The translations under genes were made by a program, and so were the position numbers. Below, in pieces: positions 1 through 8,695 of a stretch of DNA of 64,000 bases (position 1 is the stretch's first letter; each line of letters opens with the position of its first letter). Under the pieces are notes generated by a model. The model was not told the DNA's origin, did not search any database, and saw nothing but the letters and a program-made list of their open reading frames with translations. The stretch comes from Carboxylicivirga agarovorans (GTDB lineage Bacteria > Bacteroidota > Bacteroidia > Bacteroidales > Marinilabiliaceae): positions 1 through 64,000 of the forward strand of contig NZ_JBNGPA010000024.1 of the NCBI RefSeq assembly GCF_050589845.1. The letters are read 5' to 3'.

Positions 1-360
1 TTAAAACCACCTCCCCTCTCCTTCGTCGAGGTACTCCTCCTTGCCAGGAGGAGAGCTGATTTACAGCTTGCAAAACACTATATATGTGAATGTTTGAATC
101 TTTTCGAACACTCGTGGGCGTTGCCCCTTGTTGTGATGTTTTAGGCCTTCAGCCTAAGAAATATCTTAGATACAAGCTGGTGTATTATGCTTATAGAAAA
201 AAGCTGATAACTTCCTTAATAAGCTCTTTAGTTTAATTCTAATTTACCACAAAATTAAAATTTTCAGATTAGACCCAACTTTTGTATATGATGCAATAAA
301 ACGTGTACCCCGATTGTTACCAGGGCGTGTAATGTGGGATTAGACAAATGCTGGTATATA
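1..360. repeat. Repeat-rich intergenic DNA at left edge
   Basis: No gene is visible here. The stretch holds several short perfect inverted repeats: CTCCTCC/GGAGGAG at 34-53, GGGC/GCCC at 116-126 and TTAGGC/GCCTAA at 141-157. A segment near 308-335 (accccgat...ttac-cagggcg) resembles one near 19903-19922. The same kind of building blocks recur at 19860-20260, so this looks like a palindromic intergenic repeat family rather than coding DNA. Family identity is inferred from the resemblance only. Confidence 0.5.
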
Positions 361-365
361 AAAAA

Positions 366-393
366 GCGGCCCTAAGTGTTAACTTAAGGCCGC
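366..393 (-). terminator. Terminator of icd
   Basis: An 11-bp stem (366-376 with 383-393, one mismatch) and a six-base loop are followed on the minus strand by a run of T. It lies about 20 bases after the icd stop codon, as expected for an intrinsic terminator. Confidence 0.75.
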
Positions 394-412
394 CCTGTTA
401 TATTAATAAATG

Positions 413-2641
413 CTATAACTTTTCAATAATAGCGTTTAAGGTAGCACTTGGGCGCATGGCCTTTGATGCTAATTCAAATACAGGAGCATAGTAGCCTCCT
501 ACATTAACGGCAGCACCTTGTGCAGCATTTAATTCATCTACAATTGTGTTTTCATTATCAGCCATTGCCTTGGCAACAGGTGTAAATATGGCTTTTAATT
601 CAGCGTCCTTATCCTGATTTGCCAATGCCTGAGCCCAGTACATTGCCAGGTAGAAATGACTGCCCCTGTTATCCAGCTCATTCACTTTACGTGATGGTGA
701 CTTGCGATTGTCAAGCAGCATACCGGTTGCTTCGTCCAGTGTTTCGCCTAGTACCTTAGCCTTAGGATTATTACTATTGACACTTAAATGTTCCAATGAC
801 ACTGCTAAAGCCAGGAACTCACCCAGTGAATCCCAACGCAGGTGTCCTTCGTATTCAAATTGCTGTACGTGTTTTGGAGCCGAGCCTCCTGCCCCTGTTT
901 CGAATAAACCACCGCCATTCATCAATGGAACGATAGACAACATTTTGGCACTTGTTCCAACTTCCAGAATAGGGAACAAATCAGTTAAATAATCACGTAA
1001 TACATTACCTGTAACAGAGATGGTATCTTCACCTTTAATGATACGTTCCAATGAAAAGCGTGTCGCATCAACGGGAGATAAAATATGGATCTCCAGGTTT
1101 GAAGTATCGTGCTCAGGCAGGTATTGATTCACTTTTTTGATCAACTGATTGTCATGGGCACGCTCTTCGTTTAACCAGAACACTGCCGGTGAGCCTGTAG
1201 CTTTGGCGCGGTTTACAGCTAGTTTCACCCAGTCACGAACAGGTGCATCTTTCACCTGGCACATGCGCCAGATATCACCTTCTTCAACTTTGTGTTCCAA
1301 CAGAACTGTATTATCCTGATCGATTACTTTCACTGTACCGGCACTGGCTACCTGGAATGTTTTATCGTGTGAACCATATTCCTCAGCCTTTTGCGCCATC
1401 AAACCAACATTGGATACACTTCCCATGCTAGTTGGGTCAAAAGCACCATGTTTCTTACAGAAATCCATTGTTTCCTGGTAAACACCTGCATAAGAACGAT
1501 CGGGAATAGTATAGATAGCATCCTGTGACTTACCTTCTGCGTTCCACATCTGTCCTGATGTGCGTATAGCAGCCGGCATAGACGCATCAATAATAACATC
1601 ACTCGGCACATGCAGGTTGGTAATACCTTTATCAGAGTTAACCATGGCCAGGGCGGGTCGCTCACTGTAGCAGGCGTCGATAGCTGCAATAATCTCCTCT
1701 TTTTGTGAGGTAGGTAACTTCTCCAGCTTGGCATACAGATCACCTATACCATTGTTGGCTGATATTCCCAGCTCCTGGAACACACCGGCATACTTTTCAA
1801 ACACTTCCTTAAAGAAAACCTCTACAACCTGACCAAAGATGATAGGATCAGAGACTTTCATCATGGTAGCTTTCAAGTGTACAGAGAATAGAATATTATC
1901 TTGTTTAGCCCTGTCAATAGCTGTTTCGAGGAAAGTACGAAGCGCCTTTTTACTCATTACTGCTGCATCAATGATCTCACCTTCCTGCAGTTCAACCTTT
2001 TCCTTCAAAACAGTAATAGTGTCATTAGCATCGTGTAATTCGATTCTTACACTGCCTGCCTTTTCTATGGTGGTTGATTGCTCACTACCAAAGAAATCAC
2101 CTTCAGGCATGCTTAATACATTTGATTTGGAATCGGCTGACCATGCACCCATTGAGTGCGGATTCTTTTTGGCATAGTTCTTAACGGCGCGTGGAGCCCT
2201 TCGGTCACTGTTTCCTTCTCTTAAAACCGGATTAACGGCACTACCCTTAACCTTATCGTAACGAGCCTTAATAGCTTCTTCCTCCTCATTTTGCGGATCT
2301 TCAGGATAGTCTGGTAAGGCATAGCCTTTTTCCTGTAGTTCTTTGATAGCCGCCTGCATTTGAGGAATAGATGCACTGATATTAGGCAGCTTGATTATAT
2401 TAGCTTCAGGTGTTTTAGCCAATTGTCCCAATTCTGCCAGTGCATCAGCGATACGCTGCTCTTCTGTCAGATGATCAGGGAAATTAGCAATAATACGACC
2501 AGCTAATGAAATATCACGGGTTTCAACTTCAACACCAGCTGACTTTGTGTAAGCCTCAATAATTGGCAAAAATGAATAAGTTGCCAAAGCCGGAGCTTCG
2601 TCCGTTTGGGTGTAAATAATCTTAGGGGTCTGTGTTCTCAT
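413..2641 (-). CDS. icd: NADP-dependent isocitrate dehydrogenase, monomeric type
   Basis: This TCA-cycle enzyme converts isocitrate to 2-oxoglutarate and CO2 in the cytosol, reducing NADP. The 742-residue length and the sequence from the N-terminus (MRTQTPKIIYTQTDEAPALA) onward match the monomeric IDH family, which is unrelated in length to the common 400-residue dimeric enzyme. Motifs typical of the family are visible, for example NGIGDLYAKLE, DRSYAGVYQ, MGSVSNVGLMAQKAEEYGSHDKTF and GGGLFETGAGGSAPKHV. The gene appears complete and stands alone: a terminator follows it and a TAnnTTTG promoter lies about 35 bases upstream. That promoter region is almost the same as the one in front of lysO at 25482, which suggests a shared regulator. 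The family call is secure; the shared control is inference. Confidence 0.96.
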   Translation of the reverse strand: MRTQTPKIIYTQTDEAPALATYSFLPIIEAYTKSAGVEVETRDISLAGRIIANFPDHLTEEQRIADALAELGQLAKTPEANIIKLPNISASIPQMQAAIKELQEKGYALPDYPEDPQNEEEEAIKARYDKVKGSAVNPVLREGNSDRRAPRAVKNYAKKNPHSMGAWSADSKSNVLSMPEGDFFGSEQSTTIEKAGSVRIELHDANDTITVLKEKVELQEGEIIDAAVMSKKALRTFLETAIDRAKQDNILFSVHLKATMMKVSDPIIFGQVVEVFFKEVFEKYAGVFQELGISANNGIGDLYAKLEKLPTSQKEEIIAAIDACYSERPALAMVNSDKGITNLHVPSDVIIDASMPAAIRTSGQMWNAEGKSQDAIYTIPDRSYAGVYQETMDFCKKHGAFDPTSMGSVSNVGLMAQKAEEYGSHDKTFQVASAGTVKVIDQDNTVLLEHKVEEGDIWRMCQVKDAPVRDWVKLAVNRAKATGSPAVFWLNEERAHDNQLIKKVNQYLPEHDTSNLEIHILSPVDATRFSLERIIKGEDTISVTGNVLRDYLTDLFPILEVGTSAKMLSIVPLMNGGGLFETGAGGSAPKHVQQFEYEGHLRWDSLGEFLALAVSLEHLSVNSNNPKAKVLGETLDEATGMLLDNRKSPSRKVNELDNRGSHFYLAMYWAQALANQDKDAELKAIFTPVAKAMADNENTIVDELNAAQGAAVNVGGYYAPVFELASKAMRPSATLNAIIEKL

Positions 2642-2674
2642 TTTAAATTGTTATAAATGAATACGTGATTATAC

Positions 2675-2730
2675 CAAAGATATCATTAAATGGCTGATAT
2701 AAATTGTTTCTTCATCAATCATTCAGTAAT
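2675..2730 (-). promoter_or_regulatory. icd promoter with conserved upstream operator
   Basis: On the minus strand TATCTTTG (2675-2682) fits the Bacteroidota -7 element TAnnTTTG and places the start of transcription about 30 bases before the icd ATG. Upstream lie two half sites, TCAATCAT at 2715-2722 and a diverged ATGGCTGA at 2690-2697, 17 bases apart. The segment is 48/58 identical by my hand alignment to 25500-25557 in front of lysO, with the same spacing. The -33 element is weak, as expected for an activated promoter. Confidence 0.6.
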
Positions 2731-2938
2731 ACATTTGGCATTCTTGTAACATTTGACAAAGCAATGTGTTTAATGGAAACCTGCTTTATCAAGGTCACAA
2801 TTTTAACTAAAGGATAATTGTTACTACAAAGCTATCTGATTAGCTTAACTAAGCACTGATATTAGTCATGTATATGCGACATATTAATACTTAATAATAT
2901 GCTACACAACAGTTCATTGTATTACTAATTTTCCTTAT

Positions 2939-4668
2939 TTATTCCAGGTCGAGATTAAATTCCTTTCTAAAGAGTGCCAGTGCCGGATTCTTTTCAGACA
3001 TCACCTTGTATTTATCAGCCACTGTAAACGCTTTTTTCGGTCCGCTGTCCTCTTCCTGTGAAATTTCAAAACTTAATTCAATCCTTGCATTTTTAAGGCT
3101 TCGTCTTAAAAAGGAAATGATGGTAGAGCGCTCTTTGCCCAGCTCATGTTGTTGTGTTTGATTACGCAACTTGATGAGCAGCTTGTTTTCAGCTGTTAAT
3201 ACCGGTCGATGGTTTTTGTAAATGGTATGAATACGAGGTTGTCGCTCATACTGACGGGTAAATGCCCTCCAAACACCATCCAGCTTCTCCTGGTCGAATG
3301 CATCGTTCCAGGACATATCAATCGGCTCTTCTACCTTGACCTCTTCCTTTTTAGGCGAAGGTGTACCCGGTTGCTGTACCTTTTGTGCCAGGTTCTTAAG
3401 CGAAATAGACTTCAGGCCAACGCTACCACCTCCATTTACTTTTGGGGGCGGCGGAATTTTGGTTACACCACCTTTATTGCCGGAATTTTGTTGGGGAGTT
3501 TTTGTTGTTGGGGCCTTTGGCTGTACTTTACCTACCGTGATGATGGGTATCTCATCAGACGATTTTAGTTTTTTTTTTCGGTAACGATACGCGCCAGGCG
3601 GATAAGCGCAAACTCAATGTGTAAACGCTTGTTTTTTGCCGCCCTGTACTGTTGTTCACTGTCATTAATTATCTTCAGTGCTTCATACAGAAAGTCAACT
3701 GAACACTGGGCAGCCTGTTGCTGGTATTTTTCTTTAGTACTTTGTCCTACTTCAAGCAAATCGGCAGTTGATGCATCGCGACACATCAACAAATCACGCA
3801 TATGGCTGTTTAATCCTGCCATAAAATGCTGCGCATCAAATCCTTTTAACAGGATTTCATTAAAAGTAAGTAAGCCTTGCTTATAATCTTCTGCCAGAAA
3901 GGCATCCGTCAGTTTAAAGTAATAGTCATAGTCCAGTACATTCAGGTTCTCAATAACCTGTTGATAGGATATTTCTTTACCTGAAAAAGCGACAATCTGA
4001 TCGAATATGGATAAGGCGTCACGCATGGCTCCATCAGCCTTTTGCGCAATAACTGCCAAACCTTCCTCTTCAACTTTCACTCCTTCACTTTCTGATACAT
4101 ACTTCAGGTGTCCAACCGCATCAGCAATCGTAATTCGATTAAAATCAAATATCTGACAGCGTGATAAAATAGTAGGCAGTATCTTATGCTTTTCGGTAGT
4201 CGCTAAAATGAAAATAGCATGACGAGGTGGTTCCTCCAGTGTTTTCAAAAAGGCGTTAAAGGCAGCCTGTGATAACATGTGAACCTCGTCAATGATATAA
4301 ACAGAATAACTTCCAAGCTGAGGCGGAACACGAACTTTGTCAATCAGGCTACGAATATCATCAACCGAGTTGTTACTGGCAGCATCCAGTTCGTGGATGT
4401 TGTATGAACGGTTGTCGTTAAATGACTGACATGATTCACATTCGTTACATGCTTCAAAATCATCGTTTATATTGGAACAGTTGATTGTTTTGGCAAAAAT
4501 ACGCGCACAGGTGGTTTTACCCACACCTCGCGAGCCACAGAACAAATACGCATGCGCCAGGTGACTGCTTTTAATAGCATTCTTTAGCGTGGTCGTAATA
4601 TTGCCCTGCCCTACTACCGATCGAAATGTTGCCGGTCTGTATTTTCTTGCTGAAACAATGTATTCCAT
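2939..4668 (-). CDS. dnaX: DNA polymerase III tau subunit (full dnaX, needs -1 shift)
   Basis: DnaX is the ATPase of the clamp loader, and tau also links the polymerase cores. The first frame (4668 to 3565) carries the whole ATPase part. At a run of ten A (minus strand, 3578-3569) it meets a stop at 3567-3565. Moving to the -1 frame at that run gives an uninterrupted frame through a Pro/Gly/Lys-rich linker (including PPPPKVNGGGS) into a C-terminal domain that begins near MSWNDAFDQEKLDGVW (first ATG at 3316) and stops at 2939. The joined product would be about 576 residues, a normal tau length. So this is one gene, not two. Either slippage or ribosomal frameshifting makes tau, or one A is missing from the assembly. 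The C-terminal part resembles the Bacteroidota tau tail. Confidence 0.88.
3565..3578 (-). promoter_or_regulatory. Putative dnaX slippage/frameshift site
   Basis: On the minus strand the sequence reads GAA AAA AAA AAC TAA. The ten A residues contain A_AAA_AAC in frame, a heptamer of the X_XXY_YYZ type used for -1 ribosomal frameshifting, and the run is also long enough for transcriptional slippage, as known for Thermus dnaX. The stop codon follows at once. Downstream, GATGA...TCATC could form a small hairpin. I see no purine-rich internal Shine-Dalgarno element, which in any case matters little in this phylum. Confidence 0.6.
3565..4668 (-). CDS. dnaX: DNA polymerase III gamma-type subunit (unshifted dnaX product)
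   Basis: This is the product made without frameshifting: 367 residues containing domains I-III of the clamp-loader ATPase. Visible are the Walker A motif GSRGVGKTT (about residue 45), four cysteines of the zinc module (CSN...CNECESC), the Walker B motif DEVHML and the SRC arginine-finger motif (LSRCQIFDF). The frame ends with Lys-Lys-Asn-stop directly after the A10 run, so the truncated form stops just where E. coli or Thermus gamma would. Domain III (pentamerisation) seems complete, so this form could enter a clamp loader. Whether it is made in the cell is unknown. Confidence 0.85.
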   Translation of the reverse strand: MEYIVSARKYRPATFRSVVGQGNITTTLKNAIKSSHLAHAYLFCGSRGVGKTTCARIFAKTINCSNINDDFEACNECESCQSFNDNRSYNIHELDAASNNSVDDIRSLIDKVRVPPQLGSYSVYIIDEVHMLSQAAFNAFLKTLEEPPRHAIFILATTEKHKILPTILSRCQIFDFNRITIADAVGHLKYVSESEGVKVEEEGLAVIAQKADGAMRDALSIFDQIVAFSGKEISYQQVIENLNVLDYDYYFKLTDAFLAEDYKQGLLTFNEILLKGFDAQHFMAGLNSHMRDLLMCRDASTADLLEVGQSTKEKYQQQAAQCSVDFLYEALKIINDSEQQYRAAKNKRLHIEFALIRLARIVTEKKN

Positions 4669-4958
4669 TCAGATAGAACTATAATTAAATTCTGCACGCA
4701 AATATATAATTTCTTTGAGCCCTTGCCAATTTGGAGCCCGAGAAGTTATTAACAAAGGGTATTAAAGTTCTGATGGGTGGATTGTATGGTGGTGATGTAT
4801 AATTCCATACCTAAGCTATGGTATGTGTTTATAATTGCAGGGGCTGACTGTGGTAGTGCAGCCCCTGCAGGCTGGTGTGCGTTGCTTTGTTCTTCCACCG
4901 GCTTTACCGGTGGTCAATTTATTGCTTATAGTTATTCCTTCAGAGGGTGAGCAGGTCT
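4669..4958. repeat. Palindromic intergenic repeats between dnaX and GH3 gene
   Basis: There is no gene here. Two perfect hairpins stand out: GCAGGGGCTG/CAGCCCCTGC at 4837-4868 with a 12-base loop, and CCACCGG/CCGGTGG at 4895-4913 with a five-base loop. There is also a loose inverted repeat around tataattccatac...gtatgtgtttata (4796-4834). Together they look like REP-type units. One of them may end transcription of the upstream polysaccharide locus, but neither has a clear T-run on the minus strand. Confidence 0.5.
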
Positions 4959-7283
4959 TTATTCAAGGAGATCCAGAACCAGGTGATTGCTTTCATCTGC
5001 CGAACTTGATCCCACCCAAATATCAAATTGCCCGGGTTCACTTACCCATTGCAGGTCACTGTTGTAAAAGGCAAGCATTTCTTTATCGATGGTGAAGCTG
5101 AGCTGTTTAGTTTCACCTTTTTTAAGAGCAATTTTTTGAAAAGCTTTTAACTCCTTAACCGGTCGCGATATTGATGCTACTTTGTCCCTGATATACAATT
5201 GCACCACTTCTTCTCCAGCCATATCCCCCGTATTAGTGACATTCAGACTTACAGTCACTTTGCCATTCATCGCCATTTCAGAAGCACTTAAATGAACTTC
5301 AGAATAGGCATAGCTGGTATAACTCAAACCATATCCAAAGGGGTACAGTGGTGAATTGTCCACATCAATGTAAGACGACTTATAATCAGAGGGATGCTTT
5401 GCATCAAAGGGACGTCCCGTGTTTTTGGCATTATAAAAGACAGGTATTTGTCCAACATTCCTGGGGAATGACATGACTAATCTCGCTGATGGATTATAAT
5501 CTCCTGCTATAATATCGGCAACAGCATGACCTGACATTAAACCAGGATACCAGGCCTCCACAATGGCATCGACATGTTGCGCTTCCCACGAAAGATCAAG
5601 AGGACGGCCATTGAACAAAACAAGGATAATGGGTTTACCTGTTTTTTTCAACGCCTTAAGCAAAGCACGCTGATTGCCCGGCAAACGGATATCTGTCCGA
5701 CATGCAGCCTCGCCCGACCAATGATAATGCTCGCCCATAGCCACCAGGATAACATCACTTGAACCGGCAATTCCGACTGCTTCTGCAAAGCCATTTTCAT
5801 CAGGTATATTGATGACTGACTCTTTCATGGTAGCTCTGTCAATTAAAGGTAAGTCAGTACCTTTGGCATAAGTCAACTTTACTGCTGAGCCCTTATACTT
5901 CTCCGTTAAACCTTCATACAAGGTAACGGACTTATCACGGTTCCCTTTTATGGCCCACTCGCCATTAAGGCTTTCGCGTTCTTTAATGAACGGTCCGACC
6001 AAAGCCACTTTTTTGCTTACATTCTTTTGCAAAGGCAGTGTATTGTTCTTATTCTTAAGTAATACAACCGAGCCCTTGGCTGCTTCATGAGCCAACTCCA
6101 CATATTCAGGCTTCATCACCACCTTTTTTTCTCGTTCAGGATCACAATAACGATAGGGATCATCAAATAATCCAAGCAGGAATTTCATCTCCAGGATACG
6201 TGACACAGCAACATCGATCTGATCTTCAGAGATCTCCCCCTCTTCCACCAACTCTTTGAGGTGCGTCACAAAGGCCTCACTGATCATATCCATATCGATT
6301 CCTGCATCAAGACTTTGCTTAGCACCGTCTTTCAGGTTTTTGGCTACTCCATGTTCAACCAGCTCCATAATAGCTGTATAATCTGTCACGACCATACCGC
6401 CAAAATTCCATTGCTCGCGCAAAATATCTTTAAAGAGGTATTCATTGGCAGTACATGGCACGCCATTCAGATCATTAAAGGCCGTCATAAACGACGCTAC
6501 ACCAGCATCAACAGTTGCCTTAAAAGGTGGCAGATAAGTCTGGTACAGACTGTGATCTGACAAGTCGACCGTATGGTAATCGCGACCAGCCTGTGCCGCA
6601 CCATAAGCAACAAAATGCTTGGCACATGCCATCATGGTATTTGCTTTGGACAGATCGCTGTAATGGCTGATGCCCTGAAAGCCTTTCACGCGGGCTTTTG
6701 CCACTTCAGACGCCAGGTAAACATCTTCGCCGGCCCCCTCCATAACCCGTCCCCATCGGGGATCACGACTTATATCTACCATCGGTGCAAAATTCCAGGC
6801 AACACCCGAAGCAGTTGCTTCTTCAGCAGCAGCCCGTGCAGTTTGTTCCATCAGATCCAGATCCCATGAACAGGCTTCAGCCATGGGTATTGGAAAGGTG
6901 GTTTCAAGGCCATGAATCACATCGGCGGCAAACAGCATTGGTATTTTAAGACGTGAATGCTTGAGGTTTTGCTCCTGTAGCATACGCACATGCTCAGCAC
7001 CAAATACATTGAAAGTACTGCCGATCATTCCCCTTTTCAGGTATTCGCCCGACTGGTTATCACTAAGTGCTCCTGTTGTGGCAAAGTTCCCTGAATACTG
7101 GTTCATCTGCCCAATCTTCTCTTCTAAAGTCATCAGGCGCAATACAGAATCCACCCTGGCTTCAATGGTTTTGTCTCCACTGTAACTTACCCATTCAGTG
7201 CTGTTTTTATCAGCCTGACAGGCGGCCATCAGTATGGCCAAAACAAGTACGCTGTAATACTTAAGTATGTTTATCATCTTCAT
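4959..7283 (-). CDS. bglX: Beta-glucosidase, glycoside hydrolase family 3 (BglX-like lipoprotein)
   Basis: This GH3 enzyme probably removes glucose from the non-reducing end of oligosaccharides in the periplasm. The 774-residue protein starts with a lipoprotein signal (LMAACQ, Cys22). It then has the GH3 TIM-barrel domain (MTLEEKIGQMNQ, DPRWGRVMEGAGED, CAKHFVAYG), with the likely nucleophile Asp in VVTDYTA near residue 300. The alpha/beta domain follows (GSVVLLKNKNNTLPL, GEHYHWSGEA), and a C-terminal fibronectin-III-like domain ends near the stop. This matches the full BglX architecture. It is the last gene of the susC-susD-GH144-GH144 operon, 47 bases after the GH144 gene. With GH144 partners, the most likely substrates are sophorose and short beta-1,2-gluco-oligosaccharides, but GH3 specificity cannot be read from sequence alone. 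Confidence 0.93.
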   Translation of the reverse strand: MKMINILKYYSVLVLAILMAACQADKNSTEWVSYSGDKTIEARVDSVLRLMTLEEKIGQMNQYSGNFATTGALSDNQSGEYLKRGMIGSTFNVFGAEHVRMLQEQNLKHSRLKIPMLFAADVIHGLETTFPIPMAEACSWDLDLMEQTARAAAEEATASGVAWNFAPMVDISRDPRWGRVMEGAGEDVYLASEVAKARVKGFQGISHYSDLSKANTMMACAKHFVAYGAAQAGRDYHTVDLSDHSLYQTYLPPFKATVDAGVASFMTAFNDLNGVPCTANEYLFKDILREQWNFGGMVVTDYTAIMELVEHGVAKNLKDGAKQSLDAGIDMDMISEAFVTHLKELVEEGEISEDQIDVAVSRILEMKFLLGLFDDPYRYCDPEREKKVVMKPEYVELAHEAAKGSVVLLKNKNNTLPLQKNVSKKVALVGPFIKERESLNGEWAIKGNRDKSVTLYEGLTEKYKGSAVKLTYAKGTDLPLIDRATMKESVINIPDENGFAEAVGIAGSSDVILVAMGEHYHWSGEAACRTDIRLPGNQRALLKALKKTGKPIILVLFNGRPLDLSWEAQHVDAIVEAWYPGLMSGHAVADIIAGDYNPSARLVMSFPRNVGQIPVFYNAKNTGRPFDAKHPSDYKSSYIDVDNSPLYPFGYGLSYTSYAYSEVHLSASEMAMNGKVTVSLNVTNTGDMAGEEVVQLYIRDKVASISRPVKELKAFQKIALKKGETKQLSFTIDKEMLAFYNSDLQWVSEPGQFDIWVGSSSADESNHLVLDLLE

Positions 7284-7330
7284 TTTGTCTATTGTTTTAT
7301 GAGCCCTTAGCCTGAACCGGTAAACTCATC

Positions 7331-8671
7331 TTACTCTTCAATTGTAAAGCCAAGAGCCTGCAGACCCCTTTGTACATCATCGTTGGCCATAAACAGCTTC
7401 CATAGCAGTCCGCTTCGGTAATTTTCGATCATTACAGGTATAGGCCCCTGATCAATGGCCAGGTAACGGGGCGTATACCACCCGGCCTCATGGCTATAGG
7501 CGTCATACGGCCCATATTGCCCCACCAGTGAATCTGCTTCCATGTATAAATACTTTAATACTTTCATGGATTCTTCAGGAGTATAAGGAAATGAACTAAG
7601 TGCCGCTGTAGGTGTAATAACCCCCAGATCCATTTCACCAGGACAATGTCCGGCATAACCGTTCATAGAATAGCTTGAGGTTAAACCCCATTGCTTCTCA
7701 CCATATCCTTTATACCCTTTGGGATTATCAACGCAATAGCGGTAATGCATGGTCGCATGATTACGTGTCAGTTCATGGTAATTGGCATATTGATCGCTTA
7801 AACCCTGAGGGTCTAGCCCCAGGTAAGAGTAATGCGCCCAAAATAAGGGACCGGTTGGTTTGTGTTCGTCACCATAGTAATTCAATACGCTTGGTAAGCC
7901 ATAATAGGTCGAACCTTTAGTGATATTACCATTGGCTGTCCAGCCTTTGTGATAGACTGTTGGCTGTATAGGATGTGTAGGTGAAGAAGCTGCCAGTACA
8001 TACATGATCAGGCATTCGTTGTATCCACTCACCCCAAAATTCATATCCCATCCATGGTTTGGCGACCAATGCCAGTACAATACATCTTCTCCACCTTTGG
8101 TATACCAATCCCACTCCACATCATGCCATAGCTGCTGAATATCTGCTACCAGTTGTTGCTCTTCGGCTGTACCTTCTTTAAAATATTCCGCCACTGTAAG
8201 CAGCCCTTGTATCATAAAAGCTGTCTCAACCAGGTCACCACCATCATCTTTGGCACTGAAAGGTTTTACTTTACCGGTATTGCCGTCCAGCCAATGTGGC
8301 CAGGCCCCGTGAAAGCGATCAGCATCTTTCAGGAAACGAACGATTTTTTGAAAGCGTTGAAAGGCCTCCTCACGACTGATAAACCCTCGCTCAACGCCTG
8401 ATAGAATAGCCATGACACCAAAGCCAGAACCTCCCAGTGTTACCACATGGGCATCATTTTGAGGATATACGCCGTCTGTATGAATACGCTCACGGGCCAT
8501 TCCACTATTGGGTTCAGCTCCTTCCCAGAAATATTGGAAGGTTTGATACTGAACCGTATCCAGCAACTGCTCATCGTTCCAATTACTCGCGTCGGAACCA
8601 GCTGTATCTGTTCGTTTATGCCCACAGCTATATAGGGCTGTCAGCACTATTAGTAAATATATAGATTTCAT
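7331..8671 (-). CDS. GH144-type (glucoamylase-domain) lipoprotein, putative beta-1,2-glucanase
   Basis: The 446-residue protein has a lipoprotein signal (ALYSCG) and one domain of the type named glucoamylase (PF10091), an (alpha/alpha)6 barrel. Characterised Bacteroidota members form CAZy GH144 and cut beta-1,2-glucan, either endo (Chitinophaga enzyme) or releasing sophorose (Parabacteroides enzyme). Conserved blocks seen here and in the next gene are TFQYFWEGAEPNSGMARER, GGSGFGVMAI, DRFHGAWPHWL, DGGDLVETAF (about residues 142-151, acidic residues likely functional), VLYWHWSPNHGWDMN, GVITPTAALSSFPYTPEES and AIDQGPIPVMIENYRSG. It lies 24 bases after the larger paralogue in the operon. Having no accessory domain, it may act on smaller chains in the periplasm. 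Family is firm; exact substrate is inferred. Confidence 0.88.
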   Translation of the reverse strand: MKSIYLLIVLTALYSCGHKRTDTAGSDASNWNDEQLLDTVQYQTFQYFWEGAEPNSGMARERIHTDGVYPQNDAHVVTLGGSGFGVMAILSGVERGFISREEAFQRFQKIVRFLKDADRFHGAWPHWLDGNTGKVKPFSAKDDGGDLVETAFMIQGLLTVAEYFKEGTAEEQQLVADIQQLWHDVEWDWYTKGGEDVLYWHWSPNHGWDMNFGVSGYNECLIMYVLAASSPTHPIQPTVYHKGWTANGNITKGSTYYGLPSVLNYYGDEHKPTGPLFWAHYSYLGLDPQGLSDQYANYHELTRNHATMHYRYCVDNPKGYKGYGEKQWGLTSSYSMNGYAGHCPGEMDLGVITPTAALSSFPYTPEESMKVLKYLYMEADSLVGQYGPYDAYSHEAGWYTPRYLAIDQGPIPVMIENYRSGLLWKLFMANDDVQRGLQALGFTIEE

Positions 8672-8695
8672 TGTTTTTATCTGTTTGTATCTTGC

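Noticed and set aside
1..360. Clustered repeats suggesting a CRISPR array
   Set aside because: The repeats are short palindromes without regular spacing or spacers.
4835..5095. Open frame of 86 codons on the plus strand
   Set aside because: It runs through the hairpins in the spacer and then antisense through the GH3 gene; no independent support.
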